Positions 39,401-59,800 of a DNA stretch of 64,000 bases are shown piece by piece; positions within the stretch are counted from its first letter, which is position 1, and each line of letters starts with the position of its first letter. A program made the position numbers and the translations under genes. The DNA lies in NCBI GenBank assembly GCA_030141605.1, contig JAQGDQ010002370.1, forward strand, positions 397,167 to 461,166. Reading direction: 5' to 3'. This stretch comes from Tubiluchus corallicola. Lineage: Eukaryota; Priapulida; Priapulimorpha; Priapulimorphida; Tubiluchidae. The notes beneath the pieces are model-generated. The model had not been told where the DNA came from. It saw nothing but the letters and a program-made list of their open reading frames with translations, and did no database searches.

Positions 39401-42382
39401 AGCCAAGAACCAGTTTTGTTTGATGCTACGATTGCGGAGAACATTAGCTATGGAGATAACGAGCGAAATGTTCTCATGGATGAAATAATAGCCGCAGCCA
39501 GAAGTGCTAATATTCATACATTTATTCAGTCCCTACCTGAGGTATTTTTGCTATATTGTGATGCTGTATTAAAAATATTATCATTGCCTATGTTCCTTCA
39601 GAAGTTCCTGTATTCATTGTTTACAGTTCAGTGTGATTAGTGAATGCTGTGTTTGGTACATGGTACCAACCACTGCTATTCAATAGCTATTCGAATGGAA
39701 CGAACGAAATTTTAGTCATTTTCAATGACACTTGAACGAAATGAATGAAATTTTTTAAAACTAATGACAATATACAAAACAAAAAGCATCAAAAATTTAT
39801 AATAGTGTCCTAAGTAAGTGTTAATAATTAAAATTGGAATATTTTTTCTTGACACTGCCGTCTGGAGGACGCGATGGCACGCAGCTAACAAAAATGTGGC
39901 ACCATCTAGCAGCAAAGTGGTCTAGTAGATACTTACAGCATTTAGCATTTAAAAAACCAATAAAAGACCAGCAATAGACAATAAATGCTGATATAGTTAT
40001 TGAAAGGGAAAAATTGCCAAACTAATTACCGACATCCATATTTTATGGTTCTGCTTGCTAGGTATTTGTCAGGTCACTTAACCTATAAGTAAAAAATATT
40101 AAGGCTAAATAAGCACTAGTACTATTACTCCCACTGACATATTTTTCCTAGAAAAGATAACTATGACAAACTTAAATTTTTGTCAGCTATAATAGTACAT
40201 ATAATACTAAATTGATAATTGTCTGATAATTTTTTATAGGTATTTGCAAAAATAAAAAATAATATAAATATTTTTATAAACAATTTTATTTAACAATAGC
40301 TTATAATTGTTCATGGAAAGAAGTGGCCATCTGAGCTGTAACAATTCAGCGTACTTTTGCTTATATATTTAACATAACCTCAGCTTTGGCATGCATTTCA
40401 AGGAAGATTTTAATTTCTCTTATCAAAGAAGATGTTACACAAAGTAGATGTAGATATGTGTAGATACTGAAGAAAATGGATGATAATACATTTAGATGCT
40501 GCAAAAGTAGTTGTTCAAAATGTTGAATGAATGATTTATTTATGTTAATGCTGAGGCATCTGCATGAAGCTGAAAGTTCGTTTTCCGAGTTTGTTTTCTC
40601 AAACATTACCTGAAAACAGACTGGTATATTTATTTGAGTTTAAAGTGTAGTCAGGATCGTTAAGCAGGTGTTTTTCAGCATTGCTTTTCACTCTGACATT
40701 ACAAGCAGTAGATTTGCCATGGCAAACCATTTTGTCAAAACCTTGATGTCTGGGAGAGTGTGAGATTAAGATGAAGTTGGAGACTTAGTTTGCAAAAGCA
40801 TGAATGTATGGAGGGATAATGTCACAATATTTAAACTTTTATGATATTAATCACCACAAAATTGCTTAGAATGTTCAGTTGCAGACAGAATTTTCAAGTG
40901 GTGTACTGCTGTCAATTTTTAGGCATTTATATCTGGTTTTCAAAACATTATTGCGGCTGGTTTGTGTCATAACTAATGTACATTTGTGTCCCTTTTGTGA
41001 CATCCAGTATTGTATTAAACACATTATAATAGTTATGCATTTTCTAGGACTTGTATGTTAAATATCCTTAATTCCAAAACTATCTTTACTAGGGATATGC
41101 AACAAATGTTGGAGAAAAAGGTACCCAGTTGAGCGGTGGACAAAAACAGCGAATTGCCATTGCTAGAGCACTGATTCGTAATCCCAGAATATTATTATTA
41201 GACGAAGCAACATCAGCTTTGGATACAGAAAGTGAACGGGTAAGTTTTTTTGCAGCGCTGATATTAAACAGAAAGTTATGATTCGACAGTAAATGATTGT
41301 CTTACGATCTGTTGGACTACATGACACTTCATACTTTGCAAAAAAATAACACTGTATCTTAGAAAGTTGTCGTGAAAGCAACGTATTTGAATAATAATTA
41401 TGGTAAAGTTAATTGTGAATTGAGAAGTTATATAAAGGAGTTACAAGAAATGGTTTCACGAATTATGAGATAACACTAGAGAATTTTCTAAGAACATAAT
41501 GTTCCTTACTACTACGTAATTAGGGTCATGTGCAGAATTACAATTAAATTATAAATGTTAATTTTCCTTGAAATTGAACAATAAATTATGCCGGTTTCTT
41601 TTAAAAAAAAGCTTAAAGGAGCCAGATTTTTGCTGCTGTACGAGCAGAAATCGAATTTAAAAATCCTTAATGACAGCCTTGATAGATGCATTCATGGCTT
41701 CATGGTGAGGGAGAATACAAGCCTGTCCCACCATTTCCTCCACTTCGATTTAATCTTCTAATCTAACACTGAATCCACAGAACTGATTTAGTCACATTTG
41801 GGTTACACATATTTTCCTCAGGACTTCAACTAGTTAAATAAATTTTCCTTAGGAACTCAACTAGTTAAATAATCGTTATCACAATAACATGGGCAAACTG
41901 TCTAGAAACAATTTTCCACCTGTTATCCATCTATTTGCCACTACTGTTATGTTACCTTGCAGGTACACATGGTACAACGTAAAGCAAGTTTACCACTTCT
42001 TCATTTGCAAGTCAAGCAGCTCTTGTGTTATCTTGCAAGTACACTTGGTACAAGCTACAACTTTTTGTTCATAAACTGTTATTTAGCGGTAGTCTAGTTA
42101 TGAACTAGGTAACCAGAAAAATATGCAGACAAGGAAATTTTAAATTTCAACATTTTTTAGGTGGTGCAAGATGCTCTCGATAATGCACAAAAGGGACGTA
42201 CATCTGTCACCATTGCACACCGGCTTTCAACGATTTATCACTCTGATAAAATAGCAGTTATAAATCATGGAAAGGTAGCGGAGGAGGGCCAACATGCTGA
42301 TTTACTTGCAACACAAGGGCTTTATTATATACTTAACAATGCACAGCTAAAAGACAGAAAAGATGAAAATGAAAAATTGTAG
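18360..42382 (+). CDS. ABCB1-type full ABC transporter (P-glycoprotein/MDR), complete
   Basis: A plasma-membrane ATP-driven exporter of the ABCB1/ABCB4/ABCB11 group, built as TMD1-NBD1-linker-TMD2-NBD2. Twenty-six exons join in phase: 18360-18430, 18866-19040, 21154-21338, 22105-22342, 22723-22856, 24364-24535, 25741-25865, 26879-27053, 27325-27438, 29451-29561, 30075-30200, 30523-30726, 31237-31407, 31543-31704, 31903-32091, 34150-34302, 34478-34582, 34905-35066, 35731-35934, 36367-36467, 37145-37285, 37842-37998, 38537-38734, 39335-39541, 41093-41239 and 42161-42382 (TAG). The product is about 1382 aa; human ABCB1 is 1280. The start ATG at 18360 opens [16 protein letters not shown]; a charged Lys/Glu-rich N-terminal tail precedes TM1. 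Both ATP sites have intact Walker A, LSGGQ, Walker B and H-loop. Which vertebrate paralogue it matches cannot be decided by eye. Introns carry TE insertions listed separately; otherwise nothing was seen in them. Confidence 0.96.
23240..24230 (-). mobile_element. 5'-truncated LINE, antisense in ABCB intron 5
   Basis: On the minus strand the C-terminal part of a non-LTR reverse transcriptase ORF is readable with frameshifts: [40 protein letters not shown] with [21 protein letters not shown], and [20 protein letters not shown] just before a stop. The 3' end is AATAAACTTACTTACTTAC, a short microsatellite tail (plus-strand AAGTAAGTAAGTAAG at 23241-23255). The RT catalytic core is missing. Dead, non-coding relic; the upstream limit is approximate. 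Confidence 0.8.
27744..28055. mobile_element. hAT-family MITE with perfect 8-bp target duplication
   Basis: A 312-bp element with inverted ends CAGTGGTTTCCAAACTTT and CTACTTTGGGAACCACTG, the classic hAT terminus. It is flanked by identical 8-bp duplications GCTTTAGC (27736-27743 and 28056-28063), as hAT transposases make. Runs of C (TTACCCCC) characterise the interior. No transposase. It lies in ABCB intron 9. The intact duplication argues for a relatively recent insertion. Confidence 0.92.
29451..31704 (+). CDS. ABCB exons 10-14: nucleotide-binding domain 1
   Basis: Residues about 464-721. It contains the A-loop tyrosine in FQYPSRPDV, Walker [10 protein letters not shown] (about 519-527), Q-loop [10 protein letters not shown], signature LSGGQKQR (about 623), Walker [13 protein letters not shown] (about 643) and the switch histidine in IAHRLST (about 679). 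All catalytic residues are present, including the Walker B glutamate, so this site should hydrolyse ATP. Exon boundaries split the domain between the A-loop and Walker A, between Walker A and the Q-loop, and before the signature, the same as in NBD2. Confidence 0.96.
29717..30004. mobile_element. Small TIR element in ABCB intron 10
   Basis: Ends AGGGATGTGCAAAAAC and TTTTTGCACAACCCTT are inverted repeats with one or two mismatches. The interior (about 288 bp) is non-coding, with TTTGGTTTGGTTTCA-type repeats. No clear target duplication. Probably a hAT-like MITE. Its right end lies about 70 bp upstream of the acceptor of the Walker A exon. Confidence 0.65.
30371..30409. repeat. 20-bp tandem duplication
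   Basis: Two adjacent copies of CCCTCAGCAGTTGATGGGC(A/T) in ABCB intron 11. Local slippage or duplication; no function suggested. Confidence 0.85.
31903..37998 (+). CDS. ABCB exons 15-22: linker and second transmembrane domain
   Basis: Exon 15 is the inter-half linker (about residues 722-784): an acidic stretch ([12 protein letters not shown]) then a Ser/Arg-rich stretch ([19 protein letters not shown]) with RxxS-type sites, the region phosphorylated in mammalian P-glycoprotein. Exons 16-22 encode TMD2, with [20 protein letters not shown] at its start, [33 protein letters not shown], and [19 protein letters not shown] before NBD2. Exon 21 (37145-37285) is read in the frame beginning [18 protein letters not shown], not the longer open frame that overlaps it. 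Confidence 0.94.
32168..32780 (+). mobile_element. Degraded hAT-like element with BED-finger trace
   Basis: The left end CAGAGATGTGCCGATA followed by repeated CCGATCCGAT motifs resembles hAT elements. Downstream, a frame with a stop reads SNLGF-stop-THIKKHF and continues as [18 protein letters not shown] (32575 on). This resembles the C-terminal half of a BED zinc finger, the usual N-terminus of hAT transposases. No right terminus was fixed and no transposase core is present. It lies in ABCB intron 15. Confidence 0.4.
36004..36198. mobile_element. Palindromic MITE in ABCB intron 19
   Basis: The left arm TCCCACAATTAAAAACAAGG continues into AAAGAAAGAACACAATGTTT. The right arm is its imperfect reverse complement (GAAATGTTGTGTTCTTTC, then TTCCTTGTTTTTC). 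The loop is about 100 bp. The same family is at 5312-5388. Non-coding; open frames across it are artefacts of the purine/pyrimidine-rich arms. Confidence 0.7.
36527..36585 (+). pseudogene. Chimeric relic of ABCB exons 18 and 20
   Basis: In intron 20, TTTGATGACAGGTAGAACAC matches exon 18 (TTTGATGACAGGAAGAATAC, the FDDRKNT codons) after a 4-nt gap. About 20 bp later TCAAGGCTTCATATTCCATT matches the end of exon 20 (TCAAGTCTTCGTATTCCATT). The exon-18 part has an in-frame TAG. It looks like a decayed duplicate of coding sequence lacking exon 19. Short length makes chance similarity possible for either half, less so for both together. Confidence 0.45.
36664..36730. repeat. Compound (GT)n-(GTT)n microsatellite
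   Basis: A (GT)n run, interrupted GTGC units, then about nine GTT units, in ABCB intron 20. Confidence 0.92.
38537..42382 (+). CDS. ABCB exons 23-26: nucleotide-binding domain 2 and C-terminus
   Basis: Residues about 1126-1382. A-loop FNYPSRPDV, Walker [10 protein letters not shown] (about 1167-1175), Q-loop [10 protein letters not shown], signature LSGGQKQR (about 1273), Walker [13 protein letters not shown] (about 1293) and switch histidine in IAHRLST (about 1329) are intact. The chain ends after [16 protein letters not shown] with TAG at 42380. No canonical AATAAA was noticed in the first few hundred bases downstream. Confidence 0.96.
41811..42054. repeat. Two local duplications in the last ABCB intron
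   Basis: A 31-bp unit containing CTCAACTAGTTAAATAA is tandemly duplicated at 41811-41841 and 41842-41872 with a few differences. A second unit of about 29 bp (GTTACCTTGCAGGTACACAT and onward) at 41951 is repeated at 42027 with four or five changes. No coding role. Confidence 0.75.
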
Positions 42383-45250
42383 TAGTGTTATGAAATTTTA
42401 TTGATCTGAAATGCACTGTTCATAATGTTTAGTTTTGCAGGTAATCTTTTTATTATTAATTTTCATACATTTATAGTAAAATAGTAAGATTTACTCTCTA
42501 ATTTGAAAAATTGTTTAATTGCATTCATGATATATGTTGTGTAGATCTTGCATTTGATTAATTATGACATTTTCTTGGATCCATAGAAAAATAGTTTATC
42601 ACTGTATAAAATACATTTGTTGGATAATAAGAAGATAATACCAATTGTAGCCTAGTCATATTTTTGTCCTTATTTTACTATATAGGCAAGACAGTTTTTT
42701 CTTCTAACATCATATCAATTAAAAACTTGATTCCCTATGATCTCTTGATAATTTTTAAATGTTTTTGAAAAAACCGGTGAGATGGTGCTACCTCAGCAGG
42801 TTATATCTAATCTAACAGTGTTCACTTATTAAATTTTTGGTTTGCAAAAATCAGGAGCTTTTTAGATTAGCTACGCATGTCATGATTGCTTGTTGTTTTG
42901 TTTTCAATACCAGCTTGTTTATGTTTAATTAGTTAATTCATTATTCCGATTTTGTATTAATATATTTGTTTACAATATACAGTATGCTAATATTTTCTTG
43001 CATGTATGCTTATATTTTGTGTCATTACAAAGTTCAAATGTCTGCTTGTAAGATTTATGAAGGTATTACAAACTGTAATTCGTCACACTTGATTGCTTTA
43101 TGTAGTTTTACATAATAGCTCACTTTAAATGGTTTTACTGTTAATATATGGTACAATTTTGGTATAAATATGCGCACATTTTACTTCAGTATTTTTTTAT
43201 TTGTTAGCATATAATTATTCATGATTATGCTGTGTATTATCAGTTCATATTAGCTTTGGCTAATGAGTTTAACTGTATTTGTAATGTTTGTAATGCCATG
43301 TCTTAATTATGCCAAGTTGGCGTCATTACCATATTTATAAGTGACAGAGCTTGAGTTAGCCTACTTAATTTTAATAATTGTGAAATGGTTGTCTAGGAAG
43401 CTAGGGTAACTTCAGTACATTGATGTGCAGTTTTTTGTACCAATCACCTGTGGTACAACTAGTCACAAAATTTTACGGTAACGGTACTGACTGATAGTTT
43501 CACACAGTTTAGTGTCTCAATTTATAACACTAAATTAAATGACACCTTGAAATAGGCAAATTTTCATTTATTGATGTTTGGTGCACCATAATCAAACCTT
43601 TTGTTTTTAGGGCAAACTGTACTAAGTGTAGATTAAAAAGGCAAGTTAAATGCACTTTGTTCCACATTAAAAAATATTACTGTGATAAATTTGTAAAGCT
43701 AATTTTAGTGCTGTTTTCCTTCTTGTAACTATTATTATTAGTGGATCATGTTAAATTTCTCATATTTTTAAATACTGATGAGTGCAAAATAACGTTGACA
43801 AATTTAAACTCTGTAGGCCATTCCAGAGGATCTAATTTTTCTATGTATCATTTTGTTGTGTTACATAGCTACTATTTTTGAGAGAAGTAATAGTTATCGT
43901 TAATTGTAAAAACCGTGATTTAAATTATTTCTAATACTGTTTTAATTGTATATAACTTAATGTCCATCTTACTGTATAATCAGGACCACAGTACATGACA
44001 TCCTCTTGAAATGGGGTCACCACCATCAGGCATACTACCCTGCCTGAATATCACATTTTGAATCTCTGCGAAGTATTACATTAGCCACTGTTGAATGACT
44101 AACTAGTCTATGGTTATTGTGTCACGACATCGGCTACACAATTTTGGCTCACTAAGCATTTTTTGCTATGATTTCAAAAGCTACCATTCTGTGTGAAGTT
44201 TGTGCACATCAAAAACTGGGTGAAAAATCCTTTGTTACAAACATGCCAAGAACCTAAAGTCTAACTTTGCACCAAATTTCACTTTTAGAGAATGATAACA
44301 TTCCTCTTTTTTACAATATATTTTAGACCCTTTGTGTGTTGATAGTGATATTTTGAACATTTTCAAATTGTGCACTAATGTTAGAAAAAATCACAAGATA
44401 TCGTATTATTTAAAAGATAGTGACAATTGTAACAAAGTCAAATCGTGTGAGGAGAATAACTAATATAACAACAGGAGCTATTATCTGTTATATTATATAA
44501 CAACAGATGATGCAATAGTTCGCAAAGATCACAAACGCTGTAGACTGGTGGTTTTGAACTTATGGTAGTGACTGTAGTAGAGCACTGTGCTGCTAGAATT
44601 GTATAAAAATATAATAATTCGGAAGAATAAACGTAAGGATCATAAACTCTTTGGATGTTTTTAATGATCACTTGATTATATAATTGTTAATACTGATTCA
44701 ATTAGCAGGCTACAAGTGCTCGTTCTTTTGTTAGAGAAGTGATACTTGTTTGTAGAATGAACAGATTTAGAATATTAAAAGGTCAGAGACTCAGAATTAG
44801 GAAAAAGTGAAACAATGCTAGTTTATAAACTGATTTTTTCATTTTTGAAAATGATTATACTGTCGTGCAATGAAGAAAAGTTCAGACAGTTGTGTAGTGT
44901 AATGTAACCACTATTTCATCATTTTTAGAACATCATAAAGTTGCAGTGATAAAATATAAAAGATAATCCAGTTTTTTCAGCTATTTTGCATTTTTTACAA
45001 GAAAATGTGACTCTTGTACAGTTAGTGATAATAATAATGTTTGTAAAGGCTGTAATTTCAGAGTTAAATTGAAGTTTAGCCATTTTTCACCAATTGCTAA
45101 GTTATTTTTCATGAGGCCCAGGAAAAAATCCAACAGATAATAGAGTTTTTTGTAATTGGCATCTGAATGACTGCCAAGAGTTTTCAAATTTATAAAACAA
45201 GGACAAGCAAACAATTACAGATAAATAGACAAACTTATTCATATTAAACA
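42383..45250. other. Convergent intergenic region, ABCB and PSMA7 3' ends
   Basis: The region should contain both 3' UTRs. It is AT-rich with no convincing exon or TE. A small palindromic stretch (TATAACAACAG / CTGTTATATTA) lies near 44465-44515. Reading frames here are short and lack recognisable features. Confidence 0.6.
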
Positions 45251-54147
<8,897 letters not shown>

Positions 54148-56807
54148 CTACAATCTTGTGTCAGTAAAGCTTACAGTTGTGACGACAGATTTTGGATGCA
54201 CTGATTCATTTTCATACTCTCCATTGAGCAGCTGGTTTGAATTAGAGATCTTTGTGTTACGCATCAAAGCTTGTTTCTCTGCAGGTGTGATAGGTCGTGC
54301 CAGCATCTGCTTTGAGCTGTTCTGCTGATCTTCTGGAAGAAAGTCCCAAGAATTGTATTTGCCAATTGTGGTGTTGCTGCTGTGTGATTCAGACAGTTGC
54401 TCATCTCTCTGTGATTCAGTCTGACTAGCTGAAAGCATACCTATTAATAAAACAAGTTCTACTGTAAGTTTGATTAACATTGCCACTGATTCTAGGATTA
54501 CTATAATATTAGATTATTACAACACATTTAGGGCATACAGTGACTATTGACTTAGCTGAGCAGCCAATTTATAAGTAAGCATTATCAGCTTTGAGCCTTT
54601 GATCAGTAGATGGCGTTACAAGTACTTTGCAATAAATTTTTATACAGTAGGCGCCGCTTAATAGACTCACGGTTAATAGAGTCAATCACTTAATTGACTC
54701 AAAAACGGTTGGAACGGGCGCTTCAATTCAAATATACGTAAAAACTATCGGTAACTGACTCAAATAAGTTCGTATAATTGATTCAATATTTTTCCTTCAC
54801 CTACTTAAAATAAGATATTTGTAGGTGCCAAAAGAGCCTTTCCTACTTTTATGCCACCGTTACTTCCGTTTTGTGCACTATGTATGCAGAAACAATCATG
54901 TTAAGTACCGTTTTGTTTATAAGCAGGTACGATTATCATGCACTATTACGCTACGCTAACCTCGAATTTCTGGAAGCTAAACATTTATGCACTTGCCCAG
55001 CGTTTTCCTTTTGATGCTCTCGTTGCAAATCACGCTTTCAGGCTTAATGAGTTAACAGTCAAAGATGCAGGTGCAGTAATCAGCTGATATTCCTTGTGAC
55101 TTACGTAAACGTCGTGCAGCAAATATGGGCAATGTAAGTGAGTAGACGATTCAGAACTGTTTTAGTCACACACAACAACAAATTGTCAACGTTTTTATAA
55201 TTACAAGAACTTTGTGGGCCAACTTCTTCGCGAGAAAATGAAGTAGCCGACTTTGAAGGAATTTTTGTAATTTTTGCAAATGAGCAGACTTGTGTGATTT
55301 CAAAAAGATTACTTTTTAATATATTGCTAATTCACTTATAAAAATTAATATTTTAAAAATATTTTTTCTAATTTTTAACTGCACAAAGGAATTTAGGCAT
55401 TATTTCATTTCTAAATTCATTAAAAACCTTTGCAGTGCATAGTAAGCAGATGACTCATACTTCTATACCTGTAATACTACACACATCGGTTAATATGTTC
55501 AGTACGTTAATTGGGTCAAAACACTTCGGTCCCAAAGTGAGTCTATTAAGCGGTGCCTACTGAAGTACCAAAAATATATATCCTGGCTATGTTTTCTAAG
55601 TCCATCTAAGGATTACATAACATGCTAATTCAGTAAATTCTTGCAGGGGAACATAGAGGAATTTTAGAGGAACACTAAAATCAAAACATAGATCATTCCT
55701 TAGGGTGCCAGGAAGCTTGAATTAGGCAATCGATAATTTCATAATTCTGTCATGTGATGAGAATTCTATTCCGTACACATCTTATACCTTCTTGATTTTT
55801 CAACTTTTGACTTTTTCTTGTGAGCGAATGTGAAGACAATTGACTTGGTATTACAGCAATTTCGTCGTCCACAGTATCATGGCAAATACGCCGATATGAA
55901 ATTCCATTTTCAGCAAAGTCATCATTTGATTTGATCCTCATCTCTTCAGATTCATAGAATGCCTAAGATAAAATATTAAGTTCTGGTGAAACAGATATAA
56001 TCTCATTTGCAAAAAATAATGATGACTGCACGATGATGGCAATGAAATTTATCCTAAATTAACACTACCATATACTTTTGTCTGAAAACATTATCCATAT
56101 TCCTGAAGACAGGAAAGTAATTCAGATCTGTTATATGACATAAACAAACAGTGACTGACTTAATAGTCAAATACCAAGACTGGAAACTTATTTTTAAAGG
56201 AATGGTCAAGCTTCCTGGGAAGTTAACCTTATTTCAACTTTCACGAAAAATGTTAGAAGGATGTAGTAATAAAAGTACGATAAGCTTCATGTGTAACAGA
56301 GTTACAGAGTAAAATCTCTTTAAAGTCGCGATCGTTTCAAGCGTTGGCACTTTCATTTTGAACGCCCCTTCTTCCACTAATCACGTCATTCATCATCTGA
56401 AGAAAAGCAGCGCATCATCAATTTCCGTCAAAAGTAAGAAAATTTCAACTGAATGGCAGCTACCACTGCACCCAAAAATATCATTACTGTGGCAGTATAA
56501 ATTAATTTTGTATTTCATTAAAACTTTTTTGGAAATTTCATTGGATATTTCTAAGTTTCACTGATACCAGTAAAAAAAACCAACATGCTAGGTGATTTGT
56601 CCTTTCCTTCAATAAGCAGTACATGTTACCTTGGTAGGTATTCTGGGTTCACTTTCTGTAAAGCCATGGCCTCCATAACCATTCATACGAGATGGAGGCC
56701 TATGTACAACGTGATCGCTTCCACACCTAGTTCGAGGAGATTGATCGGATCTTCGTTGGTTATGTCCGTGATGCCCATGAGAAACATTAGACTTCACTGA
56801 GACTATG
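54148..56807 (-). CDS. PHLPP C-terminal tail with PDZ ligand
   Basis: Three exons encode a polar, probably disordered tail: a His/Arg-rich segment (SNVSHGHHGHNQRRSDQSPR), an acidic/basic mixed segment (RRICHDTVDDEIAVIPS) and a final exon ending VVTTVSFTDTRL. The last residues T-R-L fit a class I PDZ ligand; human PHLPP1 ends DTPL, so the DTxL terminus is conserved. The last exon has two in-frame acceptors, at 54440 and 54428. Confidence 0.9.
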
Positions 56808-59800
56808 CTGAAAGAAATTAGTGATATATTGTAAAAACAGGAGCAATCAATCATCATTCATTAACATATATATATATATATATTATATACATACTACTAG
56901 TTTGCGAAATTTAAAGTCTTTTTCAATTTTTCTAATATTTAAGAACTATAATTAACTGGTTATCCAGTTAAGTACAAGTACTGCAATTATTCTAGCATAA
57001 CTTTCGTGAGAACACATTGGTAAACTATTACAGTGAATGTTCTTAACTTGAAATCTGCCATACATCTGTGGTAAAGACATCATTTACCTATTACAACTTG
57101 ATCTTGATCCATTAACTGTGGAATAACTGAGATGACAGCCTCTCTGGTGATATTTGCGCACAAGGCGCTGAGTTACAGACAAACTGAGATTGAGTCGAAT
57201 TACCATCACACTCAGATTTTCTTTTGATCCATAACTCTGTGCAATATCCTGAAATAGTGATAGTAATGAATGAAGTTTTCAAAGTAAGCTGGTTTATAGT
57301 TATAGTGTTCTTATGACATAAAAACATATTATATTCATATGATGTTATATGCCACTTTCTACATTTTAGATGTGATGGCTGCTGAAGTTAACACACCAGT
57401 TTCTACTAGGCAATCAAGCACTCATTACTTTTATTAGAAGATTTGGAGTAAAAAGTAAAATTTTTCATTGAATTGAGCTTGTGGTTTGTTGTGATTTCAT
57501 TTTGCCAGAACCAATGAAGTCTTCCAGTTATCCCTTACAAAATCTAATAGTTTTTAAATGGCCATTCAAAAGTACATTTCTCTACATGTTGACAGACAGA
57601 TCTATAATTTATTTGACCTCTTTCCCCCTTTCTTTGGCATTCATCGGTTTCATGCGACCATTGATCTTTGCCTGATAGGTATACAAAAAACATGCAAAAC
57701 ATACAATGAGTATCATGTTGTACAATATGCGTTAGAAATAATGCTTGAATAATGCCATAGTGTCACAGAATTTATTTCACACATAATTTAGGTAAATGTT
57801 ACGTTATTCCCCGATTTCTATAAATATTGAAATGCAACTGTATATTCCTACCTGAAGCTTTTTAGCTGCAAGAACCGGGTTTTGAATTTCTCTAATCTCG
57901 GCCACAGCTTCCTCGTATGATACATACTGCCAGACTCCACTGTTAGCAATGATGATAAGCTCATCATCATGTCGCAGTGTAACGGTAGTGACGTGAGGAT
58001 CAGGAACCACAGCCGGGTACAGGTAACTACAACCTAACAGACGTGTGGCTTCTGTATTGCCATTCACTTTATTATCCTAAAATATAAAGCAATGCTTTAT
58101 TACTAACCTCACTTAATTTGTTTAAACTCAAGTAGTGCATTAAACTGGAAACTGCATCTAGTCAAATATTCAGCAGAATATTCTTAGCAGTAACTGAAAT
58201 GGCCATACTTGTTGCGTTTTTCTTTTCTGCATTTTCTCTACAATAAAGCCTTTTCATCTTATAATATATAATCATTGTGTCGTTTTATTTCTTTAATGTA
58301 AAATATTTTATTTGTGATCAGTGACGCATAAAATAATGATTTAGGCGATTTAAAATTTAAGTTTTTACTTTACAAATGTAAATTGATTATTGAGACCAAC
58401 AAATTAGTAATGTCAGATGTCACTGCTATTAATGTACAGGGTTTATTTAATGACTACAAAAGAACAAAAAGTTAATTCTAGGCAGGAAAAATATATAATT
58501 TGTATTATCTATTTGACGTAGCATTAGTGTTTACATAGATACAGGTGTTTGCAGCCTATCACTCCTTTTAATTAATTATTCAATTAAGTAAAGTACTCAG
58601 TCAATTACATGAAGCTACAATGACTAGTGTCCAACATTCACAATAGGCTAATGCTTTAGATAAAACTAATAAATAAGACTTACCCTGCACATCTCTACCA
58701 ATCAAAGTCCTCGAATTTTTGATGATTCCGCCAAATTATTAAACAATATGACAATATAATTGAATGTATTTTAGGAATTACAAAATACATGGATAATAAC
58801 TTGAAGTTTGTATGATGCAAATATGCCATCCTTGTATAGTAGCACAGAACTTACTTCAGTGATGATGCCATCACTACGTCTTGTTCTTTCGCACTCTAGT
58901 GGATCCCCAGCTACTGTGAATAATCGGGTAAGTTTCATTGGCTCACCCTGTCTGCACAGAATGACTTCGACATGGCCAACATTTGCCAAATTAAGAATGT
59001 ACTCTTCAAAGTTATCAACCAAAGACATATGCAGGTGACACAGTACTGTTGCTGCACCAAGCCGCTGCCCACTTGCCTTCAACTTTCTACAAAATAAGAG
59101 TAAAATCGATCAGAAAGGAAAAATAAAATGGAATATGTTGTACACTAATATAGTGATATAGCTGCATTACTTTCGGGCACTTCAAAATTCATGTAGATGA
59201 TGGCAGCTATATCAAGTAATACCCAACTATATTGCACAAACTATTATACATTTTTTTATAAGAACTATGTGAAAGTTATGGCAAAATTGTTGGCTATCCC
59301 AGTATTAAACAAAAGCCTTAAAATTTTAACCAAAAAAATAAAGCAATTACAGTTCACATATTAAAATTAATTTGGTACAGTATAAACCGTTAATAACGAG
59401 TTTCAAGGGACTGTTTGCTCGCCATAAACGAGTCTCGTTATAGCCGAGGTCAACTGCCTGAGTGTATGTGCTATATAGAAATGAAGCCAACAATGAAAAG
59501 AGTACTTTTTGAGACTGGTGCAAGTTTTTTAATATGTGCCACAGTTCAGCAACTATTTTATCATAAAAAAATAAGCTTTTAATGTTTAAACTCCATTATT
59601 ACTATAATTGTGCAATACATTCCTGCCGCAGAGTTGTTTTGATTGTGACGTCTGCTGACAGTCGAGTGTGTTTTGCGTAGGCGTTGTAATCATTTAAATG
59701 CTAGTGCAAAACCTTGGATGTCTCTATGGGTGGAAAGAACGGCTGGTTTTTATTTAAATAAACGAGGTATAACTGTTGAAGATTATAGCATGGACCTACA

